Positions 56,466 to 63,599 of a stretch of DNA of 64,000 bases are shown in pieces (the stretch's first letter is position 1; every line of letters begins with the position of its first letter). This DNA is from Candidatus Gemmiger stercoripullorum (lineage in GTDB: Bacteria > Bacillota > Clostridia > Oscillospirales > Ruminococcaceae), in the NCBI GenBank assembly GCA_019119365.1, contig DWXD01000014.1:1-64000 (forward strand), given 5' to 3'. Below the pieces are notes generated by a model. The model made no database searches, was not told the origin of the DNA, and was given only the letters and a program-made list of their open reading frames with translations. The translations under genes were made by a program, and so were the position numbers.

Positions 56466-57338
56466 TTATTGGCTTACGCGCGCGCCGCCGCGGTCGGGCC
56501 GCGCCAGATAAACCTGCTTATACCGGGCGCGCAGCGCTTCGGCCGCCGCCTGCGCTTTGTCTTCGGCGTCAAAGACGCCGAACACCGCTGCGCCGGAGCC
56601 GGTCATCAGGCTGGTCAGCGCGCCGTGTTCGTCGAGCAGGGCGCGGATGGCCGGGGTCTCGGTCGCGCCGGAACAATGCTCCAGCGCATTGCCTGCCGCC
56701 GCGCACAGCCCGGGCAGGTCCCCGGCGCGGATGGCGGCTTCCTGCCGGTCGCAGTCCGGGTGCAGCGGGCTGCCCATGCGGTCATAGCGCTGGAACGCCT
56801 CCGGCGTCGAGATGCCGACGCTGGGCATCACGACGACAAAGAAACAATCCGGGCAGGGCGGCAGCGGCTTGAGCAGGTCGCCGACGCCCTTGACGCGGCA
56901 GGTGCCGCCCATCAGCGCAAACGGCACATCGGCGCCGATCGAAGCGCCCAGCGCGCAGAGCTCGCTCATCGAAAGGCGCGCGCCGTACAGCTCGTTCATG
57001 CCGACAAGCACCCCGGCCGCGTCGGCGCTGCCGCCGGCCATCCCGGCGCGCACCGGCACCTGTTTATGGATCGTGATATCCACGCCCGCCAACAGGCCGG
57101 TATAGTGGAAAAAGGCCAGCGCCGCCTTGACGGCGGTATTTTTTTCGTTGACCGGTACAAAGCTGCCCGGCATGCGCACGTTGAGGTAACGGCTGCGGCG
57201 CAGCACCAGCGTCTCGTGCAGCGTGATGGCATGCATGACCATGTCCAGATCATGGTAGCCGCCCGGCAGCGTGCCCACGACATCCAGCGACAGGTTGAGC
57301 TTGGCCGGGGCCAGCACGGTCACGGTCTTTTTCTGCAT
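56466..57338 (-). CDS. ispE: 4-diphosphocytidyl-2-C-methyl-D-erythritol kinase
   Basis: A 290-residue GHMP kinase of the MEP isoprenoid route. The start APAKLNLSLDVVGTLPGGYH, the ATP-binding VPVRAGMAGGSADAAGVLVG near residue 95 and the third motif LTSLMTGSGAAVFGVFD are all present. Length is normal. It sits between an aminotransferase gene (25 bases) and spoIIR (80 bases). The ATG at 57338 has a GGAGG site. Confidence 0.95.
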   Translation of the reverse strand: MQKKTVTVLAPAKLNLSLDVVGTLPGGYHDLDMVMHAITLHETLVLRRSRYLNVRMPGSFVPVNEKNTAVKAALAFFHYTGLLAGVDITIHKQVPVRAGMAGGSADAAGVLVGMNELYGARLSMSELCALGASIGADVPFALMGGTCRVKGVGDLLKPLPPCPDCFFVVVMPSVGISTPEAFQRYDRMGSPLHPDCDRQEAAIRAGDLPGLCAAAGNALEHCSGATETPAIRALLDEHGALTSLMTGSGAAVFGVFDAEDKAQAAAEALRARYKQVYLARPDRGGARVSQ

Positions 57339-57363
57339 GGGTATCCCTCCAGATCAAAGCGGC

Positions 57364-58551
57364 TCATTCCCCCGCCGCGGGCAGCCAGCCGTGGGTTTCA
57401 AGGAAGCGGTGGATGCGGTGCACGGCGGTTTCGAGATGGTCGACGCTGTAGGCATAGCTGATGCGGGCGTAGCCTTCGCCGCAGGCGCCGAACGCATCGC
57501 CGGGGATGATGGCGACTTCTTCCTCCTTGAGCAGCTGCTCGCAGAATTCGGCGCTGCTCAAGCCGCTGCGGCGGATATCGGGGAAGACATAAAACGCGCC
57601 CTTGGGCTCAAAGCAGGTCAGGCCCAGGTCGTTGAGGGCCTTGACGATGTAACGGCGGCGGCGGTTGTATTCGTCGCGCATCTTTTCGATCTCATCATCG
57701 CAGGTGCGCAGCGCGACAATGGCGGCGTACTGGCTGGTGGTGGGGGCCGACATGATGCAGCTCTGGTGGATCTTGGTCATGATCTGGATGATCGGCTCCG
57801 GCCCGGCCGCGTAGCCCAGCCGCCAGCCGGTCATGGAATACGCCTTGCTGAAGCCGTTGACCACGATGGTACGCTCGGCCATGCCGGGCAGCGCGGCGAT
57901 GCTGACATGGCGGTCGAGGCCATAGGTCAGCTCGGCATAAATTTCATCCGACAGCACGACCACATCGGTGCCGCGCAGCACCTCGGCGATGGCTTCCAGG
58001 TCTTTTTGTTCCATGACCGCGCCGGTCGGGTTGTTGGGGTACGGCAGGATCAGCAGCTTGGTGCGCGGGGTGATGGCCGCGCGCAGCGCTTCCGGCGTTA
58101 AGCGGAAACCGTCCTCCGCTTTGGTGGCAATGTGCACCGGCACGCCGCCGGTCAGCTGGGTGATCGGCTCATAGCAGACAAAGCAGGGCTCCGGGATGAT
58201 GACCTCGTCCCCCGGGGAGACCAGCGCGCGGATGGCCATGTCGATGGCTTCGCTGCCGCCGACCGTGACAAGGACGTTGTCGATCTGATAAGAAAGGTCG
58301 AACCGGCGGGCCAGATACTGGCAGATCTCCGCGCGCAGCTCCTTGAGCCCGGCGTTGGCCGTGTATTTGGTGCGCCCCTGCTCCAGGCTGCGGATGCCTG
58401 CGTCGCGGATGCTCCACGGGGTTTTGAAATCCGGCTCGCCGACGCCGAGCGAGATGCAGTGGGGCATATCGGCCGCGAGGTCAAAAAACTTGCGGATGCC
58501 GGACGGGCGCATCTCCTGGGCCGCGGGCGCCAGCAGTTTATCGTAGTTCAT
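57364..58551 (-). CDS. Class I/II PLP-dependent aminotransferase
   Basis: A 395-residue fold-type I aminotransferase with ISLGVGEPDFKTPWSIRDAG, TVGGSEAIDMAIRALVSPGD, LPYPNNPTGAVMEQKDLEAI, VLSDEIYAELTYG and the PLP lysine in VVNGFSKAYSMTGWRLGY. The closing FYVFPDIRRSGLSSAEFCEQ and SYAYSVDHLETAV fit aspartate/aromatic-type enzymes. The start ATG overlaps the AsnC stop (ATGA). An AsnC regulator directly upstream suggests amino acid control of the enzyme. Confidence 0.91.
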   Translation of the reverse strand: MNYDKLLAPAAQEMRPSGIRKFFDLAADMPHCISLGVGEPDFKTPWSIRDAGIRSLEQGRTKYTANAGLKELRAEICQYLARRFDLSYQIDNVLVTVGGSEAIDMAIRALVSPGDEVIIPEPCFVCYEPITQLTGGVPVHIATKAEDGFRLTPEALRAAITPRTKLLILPYPNNPTGAVMEQKDLEAIAEVLRGTDVVVLSDEIYAELTYGLDRHVSIAALPGMAERTIVVNGFSKAYSMTGWRLGYAAGPEPIIQIMTKIHQSCIMSAPTTSQYAAIVALRTCDDEIEKMRDEYNRRRRYIVKALNDLGLTCFEPKGAFYVFPDIRRSGLSSAEFCEQLLKEEEVAIIPGDAFGACGEGYARISYAYSVDHLETAVHRIHRFLETHGWLPAAGE

Positions 58552-59030
58552 CACAGCACGGTCCACTCCCTATCGTCGGTTTCTTCGTCCAGATACAGCC
58601 GCCCGCCGCGCTTGTAGGTGCGCAGCACAAAGCTGGTGGCGGTGGAAAGGACATCGTCCAGCGGGGACAGGCGCTTGGCGACAAAGATGGCGATTTCCTG
58701 GAAGCTGCGGCCCTTGATGACGACCTGCAGGTCGTAGCCGCCGCTCATCAGCAGCACGCTGTCCACCTCGTCAAAGCTGGCGACGACCGAGGCGATCTCG
58801 TCAAAACCGCGGCTTTTGCGCGGCGAAACATGCAGCTCAATGACGGCTTCAACCAGATTGACACCGGCTTTTTCCCAGTCGATGAGCGCTTCAAACCCGC
58901 GGATGTAGCCTTTTTCGGCGGCCTCATCCATCATGGCGGCCACTTCGACCGGCGTTTTGCCCATCATGGCGGCAATATCCTCCACCGGCAGGCGGGCGTT
59001 CTTTTCAAGAATACGCAGCAGCTCTTCCAT
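58551..59030 (-). CDS. Lrp/AsnC-family transcriptional regulator
   Basis: A 159-residue protein: N-terminal winged helix (LRILEKNARLPVEDIAAMMG, then KTPVEVAAMMDEAAEKGYI) and a C-terminal RAM/ACT-like domain (VEAVIELHVSPRKSRGFDEI, VLLMSGGYDLQVVIKG) that binds amino acids and forms octamers. It is translationally coupled with the aminotransferase (ATGA), the typical layout of a local Lrp-type regulator. It has an AAGGGGAG site. Confidence 0.92.
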   Translation of the reverse strand: MEELLRILEKNARLPVEDIAAMMGKTPVEVAAMMDEAAEKGYIRGFEALIDWEKAGVNLVEAVIELHVSPRKSRGFDEIASVVASFDEVDSVLLMSGGYDLQVVIKGRSFQEIAIFVAKRLSPLDDVLSTATSFVLRTYKRGGRLYLDEETDDREWTVL

Positions 59031-59069
59031 CGTACAGCTCCCCTTTTCTACGGAAATAAAGATAGATGT

Positions 59070-59075
59070 ATTATA
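59070..59075 (-). promoter_or_regulatory. Extended -10 promoter of the asnC-aminotransferase unit
   Basis: On the minus strand TGATATAAT; the -10 overlaps the stop codon of the DUF4130 gene and lies 40 bases before the asnC ATG. No clear -35. Confidence 0.55.
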
Positions 59076-59859
59076 TCACATCCTGCGGCGGTTGGGTAGC
59101 ACTTTTTTGCCCCTGCATCTCGCACATATCACGCCAGTAACGCCGGGGGGCGTGGGTGCGCTGGCAGGCTTCGTTGCGGCGTTCCTCGATGGTGAGGGCA
59201 TGGAAGAAACGCTTCCACAGCGCCTGCCAGTCCTCTTCTTCGGCGTCCGGGGCCGGGTCATAGCGCTGCATACGCAGGTAATGTACCTGCCGGTCGCGCC
59301 GCAGCAGGGCCATGCGGTGGGTGGCATCAAAGATCATGAAATCCTCGTCCGGCAGGCGGCTGCAGAAATGCCCGCGCAGCAGCGGCAGGATGCGGTGGCG
59401 CGGGTGGATGATGGCGCCGAGCATCTCGCCGCGCTGCTCAAAGCGCAGGAACTCGATGTATTTGCTGCTCTCATTGTCCACCCGCCGCGCCAGCGCCAGC
59501 GCTTCGGCCACCTCGGCGCGGCCCAGCATCTGCACGGTTGCGGGGCCGTTCTCAAAGCAGACGCGGGCAAAGCGCAGCAGGGTCAGGTCCTTGCCGGGTT
59601 CATCGGCCAAAAAGCCGCTGGTCAGGCAGCCCTGCACCCCGCCGCCCAGGCGGCGCAGCCCGGCCGCCACGCGGCGGGCGCGGTCCGCGCTGGTGGGGAT
59701 CTCACGGCAGCCGAAAAGGCTCACCTGCCCTTCCTCCGGCGGCTGCACGGCCGCGGGGAGCTCCCGGCGGGCATAGCTTTCATAGATGCAGCACAGAAAG
59801 CCGCGGAAACTGCCGTCGTAACAATAGCTGACGTTGCTCACATGCGCCGGGTAAGACAT
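59071..59859 (-). CDS. DUF4130 / TIGR03915-type putative DNA repair protein
   Basis: A 262-residue protein with the DUF4130 layout: YCYDGSFRGFLCCIYESYAR at the start, KYIEFLRFEQRGEMLGAIIH and RHRILPLLRGHFCSRLPDED in the middle, FMIFDATHRMALLRRD, then a Trp-rich end (EEDWQALWKRFFHALTIEER) with CQRTHAPRRYW. In other bacteria the same domain is fused to UdgX-type uracil-DNA-binding proteins, and it is repeatedly the neighbour of the radical SAM protein seen here. The biochemical role is unproven. Its start overlaps the radical SAM stop by 22 bases, so coupled translation is likely. Confidence 0.87.
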   Translation of the reverse strand: MSYPAHVSNVSYCYDGSFRGFLCCIYESYARRELPAAVQPPEEGQVSLFGCREIPTSADRARRVAAGLRRLGGGVQGCLTSGFLADEPGKDLTLLRFARVCFENGPATVQMLGRAEVAEALALARRVDNESSKYIEFLRFEQRGEMLGAIIHPRHRILPLLRGHFCSRLPDEDFMIFDATHRMALLRRDRQVHYLRMQRYDPAPDAEEEDWQALWKRFFHALTIEERRNEACQRTHAPRRYWRDMCEMQGQKSATQPPQDVI

Positions 59860-61205
59860 TCGATCGCCTCCTGTCGGGTCTCGCGGGCGGCCGTGCGCGC
59901 GTCCACCCCGGCGGCCGCCAGGCGCTGGAGCTGCGGGGCGGCGTCCGGCAGCGGCACGGCGCGGAAATCGTCGAGCGAAAGCTGCTGCACGCCGACGCCG
60001 AACGCCCTGGGGTCTACGAGGGCGGCGGCGACCTCCTGCCGCGGCGCGCGCAGCGCTGGGGCGCGGCCGCTGCAGGTGATAAAATACTGCGCGCGTTTGA
60101 GCACGACGCCGATGCGCTTGAGTTCCGCCATGCCCAGCCGCTGGCTGCGGCGGGCGGCCACGATGCGCCGCGCGCTTTTGGGGCCGACCCCGGGCACGCG
60201 CAGCAGCGCCGCCAGCGGCGCCGCGTTGACTTCGACCGGGAAAAATTCCGGATGGCGCAGCGCCCAGTTACACTTGGGGTCGAGGTAGGGGTCAAAGTTC
60301 GGCTGCTCATCGCTCAGCAGTTCGGCCGCCGAAAAATCGTAGTAGCGCAGCAGCCAGTCGGCCTGATACAGGCGGTGCTCGCGCAGAAGCGGCGGCGGGG
60401 TGGTGAGCGCATGCAGGCGCGGGTCCGGCACAACCGGCAGATAGGCCGAGTAAAACACGCGCTTGAGCGCATATTTCTGATACAGGCTTTCGGTCAGGCG
60501 CAGGATGTGCAAATCGCTTTCCGGCGTTGCGCCAATGATCATCTGGGTGCTCTGCCCGGCCGGGGCAAAGGCGGAGGCATGCCGGTAAACGGCCAGTTCC
60601 CGGCGGCTGGCCGCGCTCTGCCGGGCGATCTGGCGCATCGGGCGCAGGATCGCCGCCTTGGCCTTGTCCGGCGCGAGGCGGTTGAGGCTCGTCTCGCTTG
60701 GCAGTTCAATGTTGACCGAAAGGCGGTCGGCCAGCAGGCCCAGGCGCTCGATGAGCAGCGGGTCGGCCCCGGGGATGGCCTTGGCGTGGATGTAGCCGTT
60801 GAAGCGGTATTCCTGCCGCAGGATGCGCAGCGCTTCGATCATGCGCTCCATGGTGGCGTCCGGGCTGCCGAGCACCGCGCTGGACAGGAAAAGGCCCTCG
60901 ATATAATTGCGGCGGTAGAAGCCGATCGTGAGCTCGGCCAGCTCCCGCGGGGTAAAGGTGGCGCGCGGGCGCGGGTTGGAGCGGCGGTTGACGCAATAGC
61001 TGCAGTCGTAGCTGCAGGCGTTGGAATACAGCACCTTGAGCAGCGAGACACAGCGGCCGTCCGGCGTGAAGGCATGGCAGATGCCCGGCGCGCTGCAGCT
61101 GCCCAGCTGGCCGCGCCGCCCCGGGCGGTCCACCCCGCTGGAGGTGCACGCCACATCATATTTGGCGCTGTCCGCCAGAATCTCCAGTTTCTCCGCCAGG
61201 TCCAT
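59838..61205 (-). CDS. Putative DNA modification/repair radical SAM protein (TIGR03916-type)
   Basis: A 455-residue enzyme. The radical SAM cluster cysteines are Cys64, Cys68 and Cys71 in NACSYDCSYCVNRR. Four further cysteines (20, 37, 43, 52) lie just before it and could serve a second cluster or metal. At residues 337-346 a helix-hairpin-helix motif (VPGVGPKSAR) indicates DNA binding. The overall design recalls spore photoproduct lyase only in being a radical SAM repair-type protein. It is the obligate-looking partner of the DUF4130 gene. The ATG at 61205 has a GGGGAGG site. Confidence 0.9.
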   Translation of the reverse strand: MDLAEKLEILADSAKYDVACTSSGVDRPGRRGQLGSCSAPGICHAFTPDGRCVSLLKVLYSNACSYDCSYCVNRRSNPRPRATFTPRELAELTIGFYRRNYIEGLFLSSAVLGSPDATMERMIEALRILRQEYRFNGYIHAKAIPGADPLLIERLGLLADRLSVNIELPSETSLNRLAPDKAKAAILRPMRQIARQSAASRRELAVYRHASAFAPAGQSTQMIIGATPESDLHILRLTESLYQKYALKRVFYSAYLPVVPDPRLHALTTPPPLLREHRLYQADWLLRYYDFSAAELLSDEQPNFDPYLDPKCNWALRHPEFFPVEVNAAPLAALLRVPGVGPKSARRIVAARRSQRLGMAELKRIGVVLKRAQYFITCSGRAPALRAPRQEVAAALVDPRAFGVGVQQLSLDDFRAVPLPDAAPQLQRLAAAGVDARTAARETRQEAIECLTRRM

Positions 61206-61247
61206 GCGCTGCGCCTCCCCGCCCGAAAAATGGGTATAAAAAATAAA

Positions 61248-61280
61248 CCCGCCGGTTCTCCCGGTCAAAAAACCGGCGGG
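61248..61280 (-). terminator. Terminator-like hairpin before the radical SAM gene
   Basis: On the minus strand CCCGCCGGTT, 13-base loop, AACCGGCGGG, then TTTATTTTTT. It either ends the repressor transcript or acts as an attenuator in the leader of the repair pair. Confidence 0.75.
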
Positions 61281-61471
61281 AATGCAAAATCAAATGGATA
61301 AAAAATTCAGCGGCCTTATAACCCTATAAAATGAATAAAGTATACGGCCGCGGCAGAACAGGTCGCGTTTGTATTGGGTCCGGTTTATCGGGCCCGGGTT
61401 TTCTGCCGCGGGCTTGAAAGTCCGAATTATGGGAACAAGGTTCTGCTATACTCAAAGACAGAAAGCAGCTT
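61281..61471. other. Structured intergenic region between the repressor and the radical SAM gene
   Basis: No gene seen. CCGCGGCAGAA (61348-61358) and TTCTGCCGCGG (61401-61411) form a perfect 11-bp long-range stem; inside it GGGTCC pairs with GGGCCC-type sequence around GGTTTATC. A TATACT on the minus strand at 61339-61344 sits next to the stem but has no good -35. It may be the 3' structure of the repressor mRNA or part of a leader RNA. Confidence 0.4.
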
Positions 61472-62098
61472 TCACCACTTGGCCTTGGTCTCCACGACCT
61501 TGCCTGCGATATAGAGGTGGTCCAGTTCTTCCCCCTTGATGACGAGGTCCTCATAGGCCGGGTTGAACGGATGCAACACGACCGCGTTGCCGCGCTGGAT
61601 ATATTTTTTCAGCGTGCCCTCCCCGTCCAGGCCGTAGACCATAACGCCAAGGTCGCCGTTATCAAGCGTGGTCTGGCGGCGCACCAGTGCCAGGTCGCCG
61701 TCCGAAATGCGGGGCTCCATGCTGTCGCCCTTGACCACGAGGTAAAAATAGTTCTGCGGGTCCTTGACGCTGGCATATTCTTTGCCGTAGTCCTCCTCAA
61801 AGGCGAGCGCACCGTAACCGGCGCGGACCGTGCCGACGACGGGGATCAGGTATTCGCCAAAGCTGGCAAAAGCGTTGCGGCCGACCGCGCCGGGGACGGA
61901 ATTTTCGCGCAGGCCCAGCAAGGCGTCCGCCGTGGTATCCAGGATCTCGGCCAGCTGGGCCACGGTCTGAGGGTCCGGCGTGGAGCGGCCGGTCTCCCAC
62001 TTGCCAACGGCCTGCTGGGTGACGCCGAGGCGGTGGGACAGCTCGGCCTGGCTGTATTTCTTTGCCCTGCGGGCTTCTTTCAAGCGTTCTGCAAACAT
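61472..62098 (-). CDS. LexA/CI-like repressor (XRE HTH plus S24 peptidase)
   Basis: A 208-residue self-cleaving type repressor. Residues 5-60 are an XRE HTH (LKEARRAKKYSQAELSHRLG, VTQQAVGKWETGRSTPDP). The C-terminal half is an S24 peptidase: a likely Ala93-Gly94 cleavage site in VGTVRAGYGALAF, nucleophile Ser126 in VVKGDSMEPRISDGDLALV and general base Lys164 in GTLKKYIQRGNAVVLHP. The HTH differs from the winged helix of true LexA, so it is of the CI/HdiR sort. Repeats of ACAACC-NNN-GGTTGT in its divergent promoter region make it almost surely autoregulated. Damage-induced cleavage is inference. Confidence 0.9.
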   Translation of the reverse strand: MFAERLKEARRAKKYSQAELSHRLGVTQQAVGKWETGRSTPDPQTVAQLAEILDTTADALLGLRENSVPGAVGRNAFASFGEYLIPVVGTVRAGYGALAFEEDYGKEYASVKDPQNYFYLVVKGDSMEPRISDGDLALVRRQTTLDNGDLGVMVYGLDGEGTLKKYIQRGNAVVLHPFNPAYEDLVIKGEELDHLYIAGKVVETKAKW

Positions 62099-62154
62099 CG
62101 CGCGTGCTCCTTACCTTGGGCGGGGCAAGCCCCGCGGCATGTTTCATTGGCACC

Positions 62155-62183
62155 ATTATACAACCAATGGTAGTTTTTGTAAA
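62155..62183 (-). promoter_or_regulatory. Promoter of the S24 repressor gene with operator in its spacer
   Basis: On the minus strand TTTACA (62178-62183), 17-base spacer, TATAAT (62155-62160). Operator copy 1 (ACAACCAATGGTAGT, 62160-62174) fills the spacer. Confidence 0.8.
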
Positions 62184-62227
62184 GGGTGCCTGCCGGGAAT
62201 TTTTTGGAATTTTTGTTGTATAACGTC

Positions 62228-62256
62228 TTGACAACAACCGTTAGTTGTATTATTCT
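62228..62256 (+). promoter_or_regulatory. Promoter of the 89-residue membrane protein gene with operator in its spacer
   Basis: TTGACA (62228-62233), 17-base spacer, TATTCT (62251-62256). Operator copy 2 (ACAACCGTTAGTTGT, 62234-62248) lies exactly between the boxes. Confidence 0.75.
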
Positions 62257-62267
62257 GGAAATATAAA

Positions 62268-62282
62268 ACAACCGGCGGTTGT
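62268..62282. promoter_or_regulatory. Operator copy 3, perfect palindrome
   Basis: ACAACCGGCGGTTGT, a perfect 6-3-6 inverted repeat near the expected transcription start of the divergent gene; a further half site ACAACCGCC is at 62298-62306. Confidence 0.75.
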
Positions 62283-62346
62283 TTTCAGAACCAAAATACA
62301 ACCGCCGAAACACCTGATATAAAGAGAAACAACGGAGGAACTTGTG

Positions 62347-62616
62347 ATGAAACAACAGATGGTAAAACGCTGGCTGTGCCAATTTTTGCTGATCGCGCTC
62401 GGGTTTGTGCTGCTGGGTCTGGCCAGCGCGGCCGCCCAGGGTACCCTGTCGGTCCCGGCGGCGCTGGGGTTGGCCCTGGCCGCGCTGCTGGGCATGAACG
62501 TGCTGTGCGGTGCGCTGGCGCCCGCTGCGCCGCAGAAGGCGGCCGCGCCGGTCCGCCGCCCGGCGGCCCCTGTGCGTGTGCCGCTGCAGGTCGTGCGCGG
62601 CGGCCGCGCAGCCTGA
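62347..62616 (+). CDS. Small membrane protein controlled by the S24 repressor
   Basis: An 89-residue protein with two hydrophobic segments at about residues 9-29 and 38-58 and a Pro/Ala/Arg-rich basic tail (APVRRPAAPVRVPLQVVRGG). No domain recognised. It is transcribed divergently from the repressor from a promoter overlapped by operators. In Bacillus the gene divergent from lexA is yneA, a small membrane division inhibitor; this protein has no LysM domain, so only the position is alike. ATG at 62347 follows GGAGG by 8 bases; a GTG at 62344 is also possible. Confidence 0.75.
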   Translation: MKQQMVKRWLCQFLLIALGFVLLGLASAAAQGTLSVPAALGLALAALLGMNVLCGALAPAAPQKAAAPVRRPAAPVRVPLQVVRGGRAA

Positions 62617-62702
62617 ACGGGCTATCCCCTTTTTTCATATAACTGTACACCCCCTGCCCGCCGTTTTGGCGCGCGGGGGCACTGTGCATCCGCCGCCTGC
62701 TG

Positions 62703-62711
62703 TGATATACT
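62703..62711 (+). promoter_or_regulatory. Extended -10 promoter of cutC
   Basis: TGATATACT, 39 bases before the cutC ATG; no clear -35. Confidence 0.5.
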
Positions 62712-62749
62712 AAAACTATATATCATCGCCCTGCGGGAGGAACAGCATA

Positions 62750-63532
62750 ATGAAAAGATCGCAGCCATTGTTGGAGGTCTGTGTCGACAGTCTGGCTTCT
62801 GCGCGCGCCGCGCTGGCGGGCGGCGCGGACCGGCTGGAGCTGTGCAGTGCGCTTGCCGTGGGCGGGCTGACGCCCTATGCCGCGCTGCTGCGGCAGATCC
62901 GCGCCGAGAGCCGCGTGCCGGTGCGCTGCCTGATGCGCCCGCGCCCGGGGGATTTCCTGTACACGGAGGACGAGCTCGCGCTGCTGTGCGCCCAGATGCC
63001 GGCGCTGCGTACCGCCGGGGCGGACGGGTTCGTGATCGGCGCGCTGACGGCGGACGGCGCGCTGGACACAGCGGCCATGCGGCGGCTGATCGCGGCGGCC
63101 GGGCCGGGGGCCGGGCTGACGCTGCACCGGGCCATCGACGTGAGCCGGGACCCGCGCGCCGCCTACCGTACCGCAGCCGCCCTGGGGCTGGACACCGTGC
63201 TGACCAGCGGGGCCGCCGCCCATTGCCTGCAGGGCGAAGGCGTGCTGCGCGCGCTGCTGGATGAGCGCGACCGCACCGGCGGGCCGGAGGTGCTGATCGG
63301 CGCCGGGGTGAACGCGGATGTGATCACCGCGCTGTGCGCCCGCTTGCCCGGGGCCCGCGCGTTCCACATGAGCGGCAAAACGGAAATGGAAAGCGGGATG
63401 CGTTTCCGCCGCCAGGGCGTGCCGATGGGCCTGCCCGGCCTGGACGAATGGCACATCCAGCAGACAAGCGCCGATGCGGTCCACGCGGCGCGCCAGGCGC
63501 TGGACGCCGCGGCCGCACCCAAAACCGTATAA
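62750..63532 (+). CDS. cutC: CutC-family protein
   Basis: A 260-residue TIM-barrel protein with the CutC start LLEVCVDSLASARAALAGGA followed by DRLELCSALAVGGLTPY, then VRCLMRPRPGDFLYTEDE, GADGFVIGALTADGALD, LTLHRAIDVSRDP, DTVLTSGAA and ARAFHMSGK near the C-terminus. It is named for copper tolerance in E. coli, but a copper role for CutC is doubtful and the true activity is unsettled. Length is normal. The ATG has a GGGAGGA site and a strong terminator follows. Confidence 0.93.
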   Translation: MKRSQPLLEVCVDSLASARAALAGGADRLELCSALAVGGLTPYAALLRQIRAESRVPVRCLMRPRPGDFLYTEDELALLCAQMPALRTAGADGFVIGALTADGALDTAAMRRLIAAAGPGAGLTLHRAIDVSRDPRAAYRTAAALGLDTVLTSGAAAHCLQGEGVLRALLDERDRTGGPEVLIGAGVNADVITALCARLPGARAFHMSGKTEMESGMRFRRQGVPMGLPGLDEWHIQQTSADAVHAARQALDAAAAPKTV

Positions 63533-63582
63533 AAAAGCTGCGCTGTTTCGGGCCGTCATGGCCTGAAACAGCGCAGTTTTTT
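63531..63582. terminator. Bidirectional terminator between cutC and the MATE gene
   Basis: AAAAAA, a long stem (CTGCGCTGTTTCGGGCC with near-perfect complement) and TTTTTT serve both converging genes. Confidence 0.93.
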
Positions 63583-63599
63583 ATCTGTTTTTACCCGGC

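Noticed and set aside
59838-61205. Spore photoproduct lyase
   Set aside because: Radical SAM cysteines are present, but the N-terminal cysteines, HhH end and DUF4130 partner fit the TIGR03916 group instead.
61472-62098. Prophage immunity region (CI-like repressor)
   Set aside because: Neighbours are chromosomal repair, cutC and MATE genes; no phage structural, integrase or replication genes are present.
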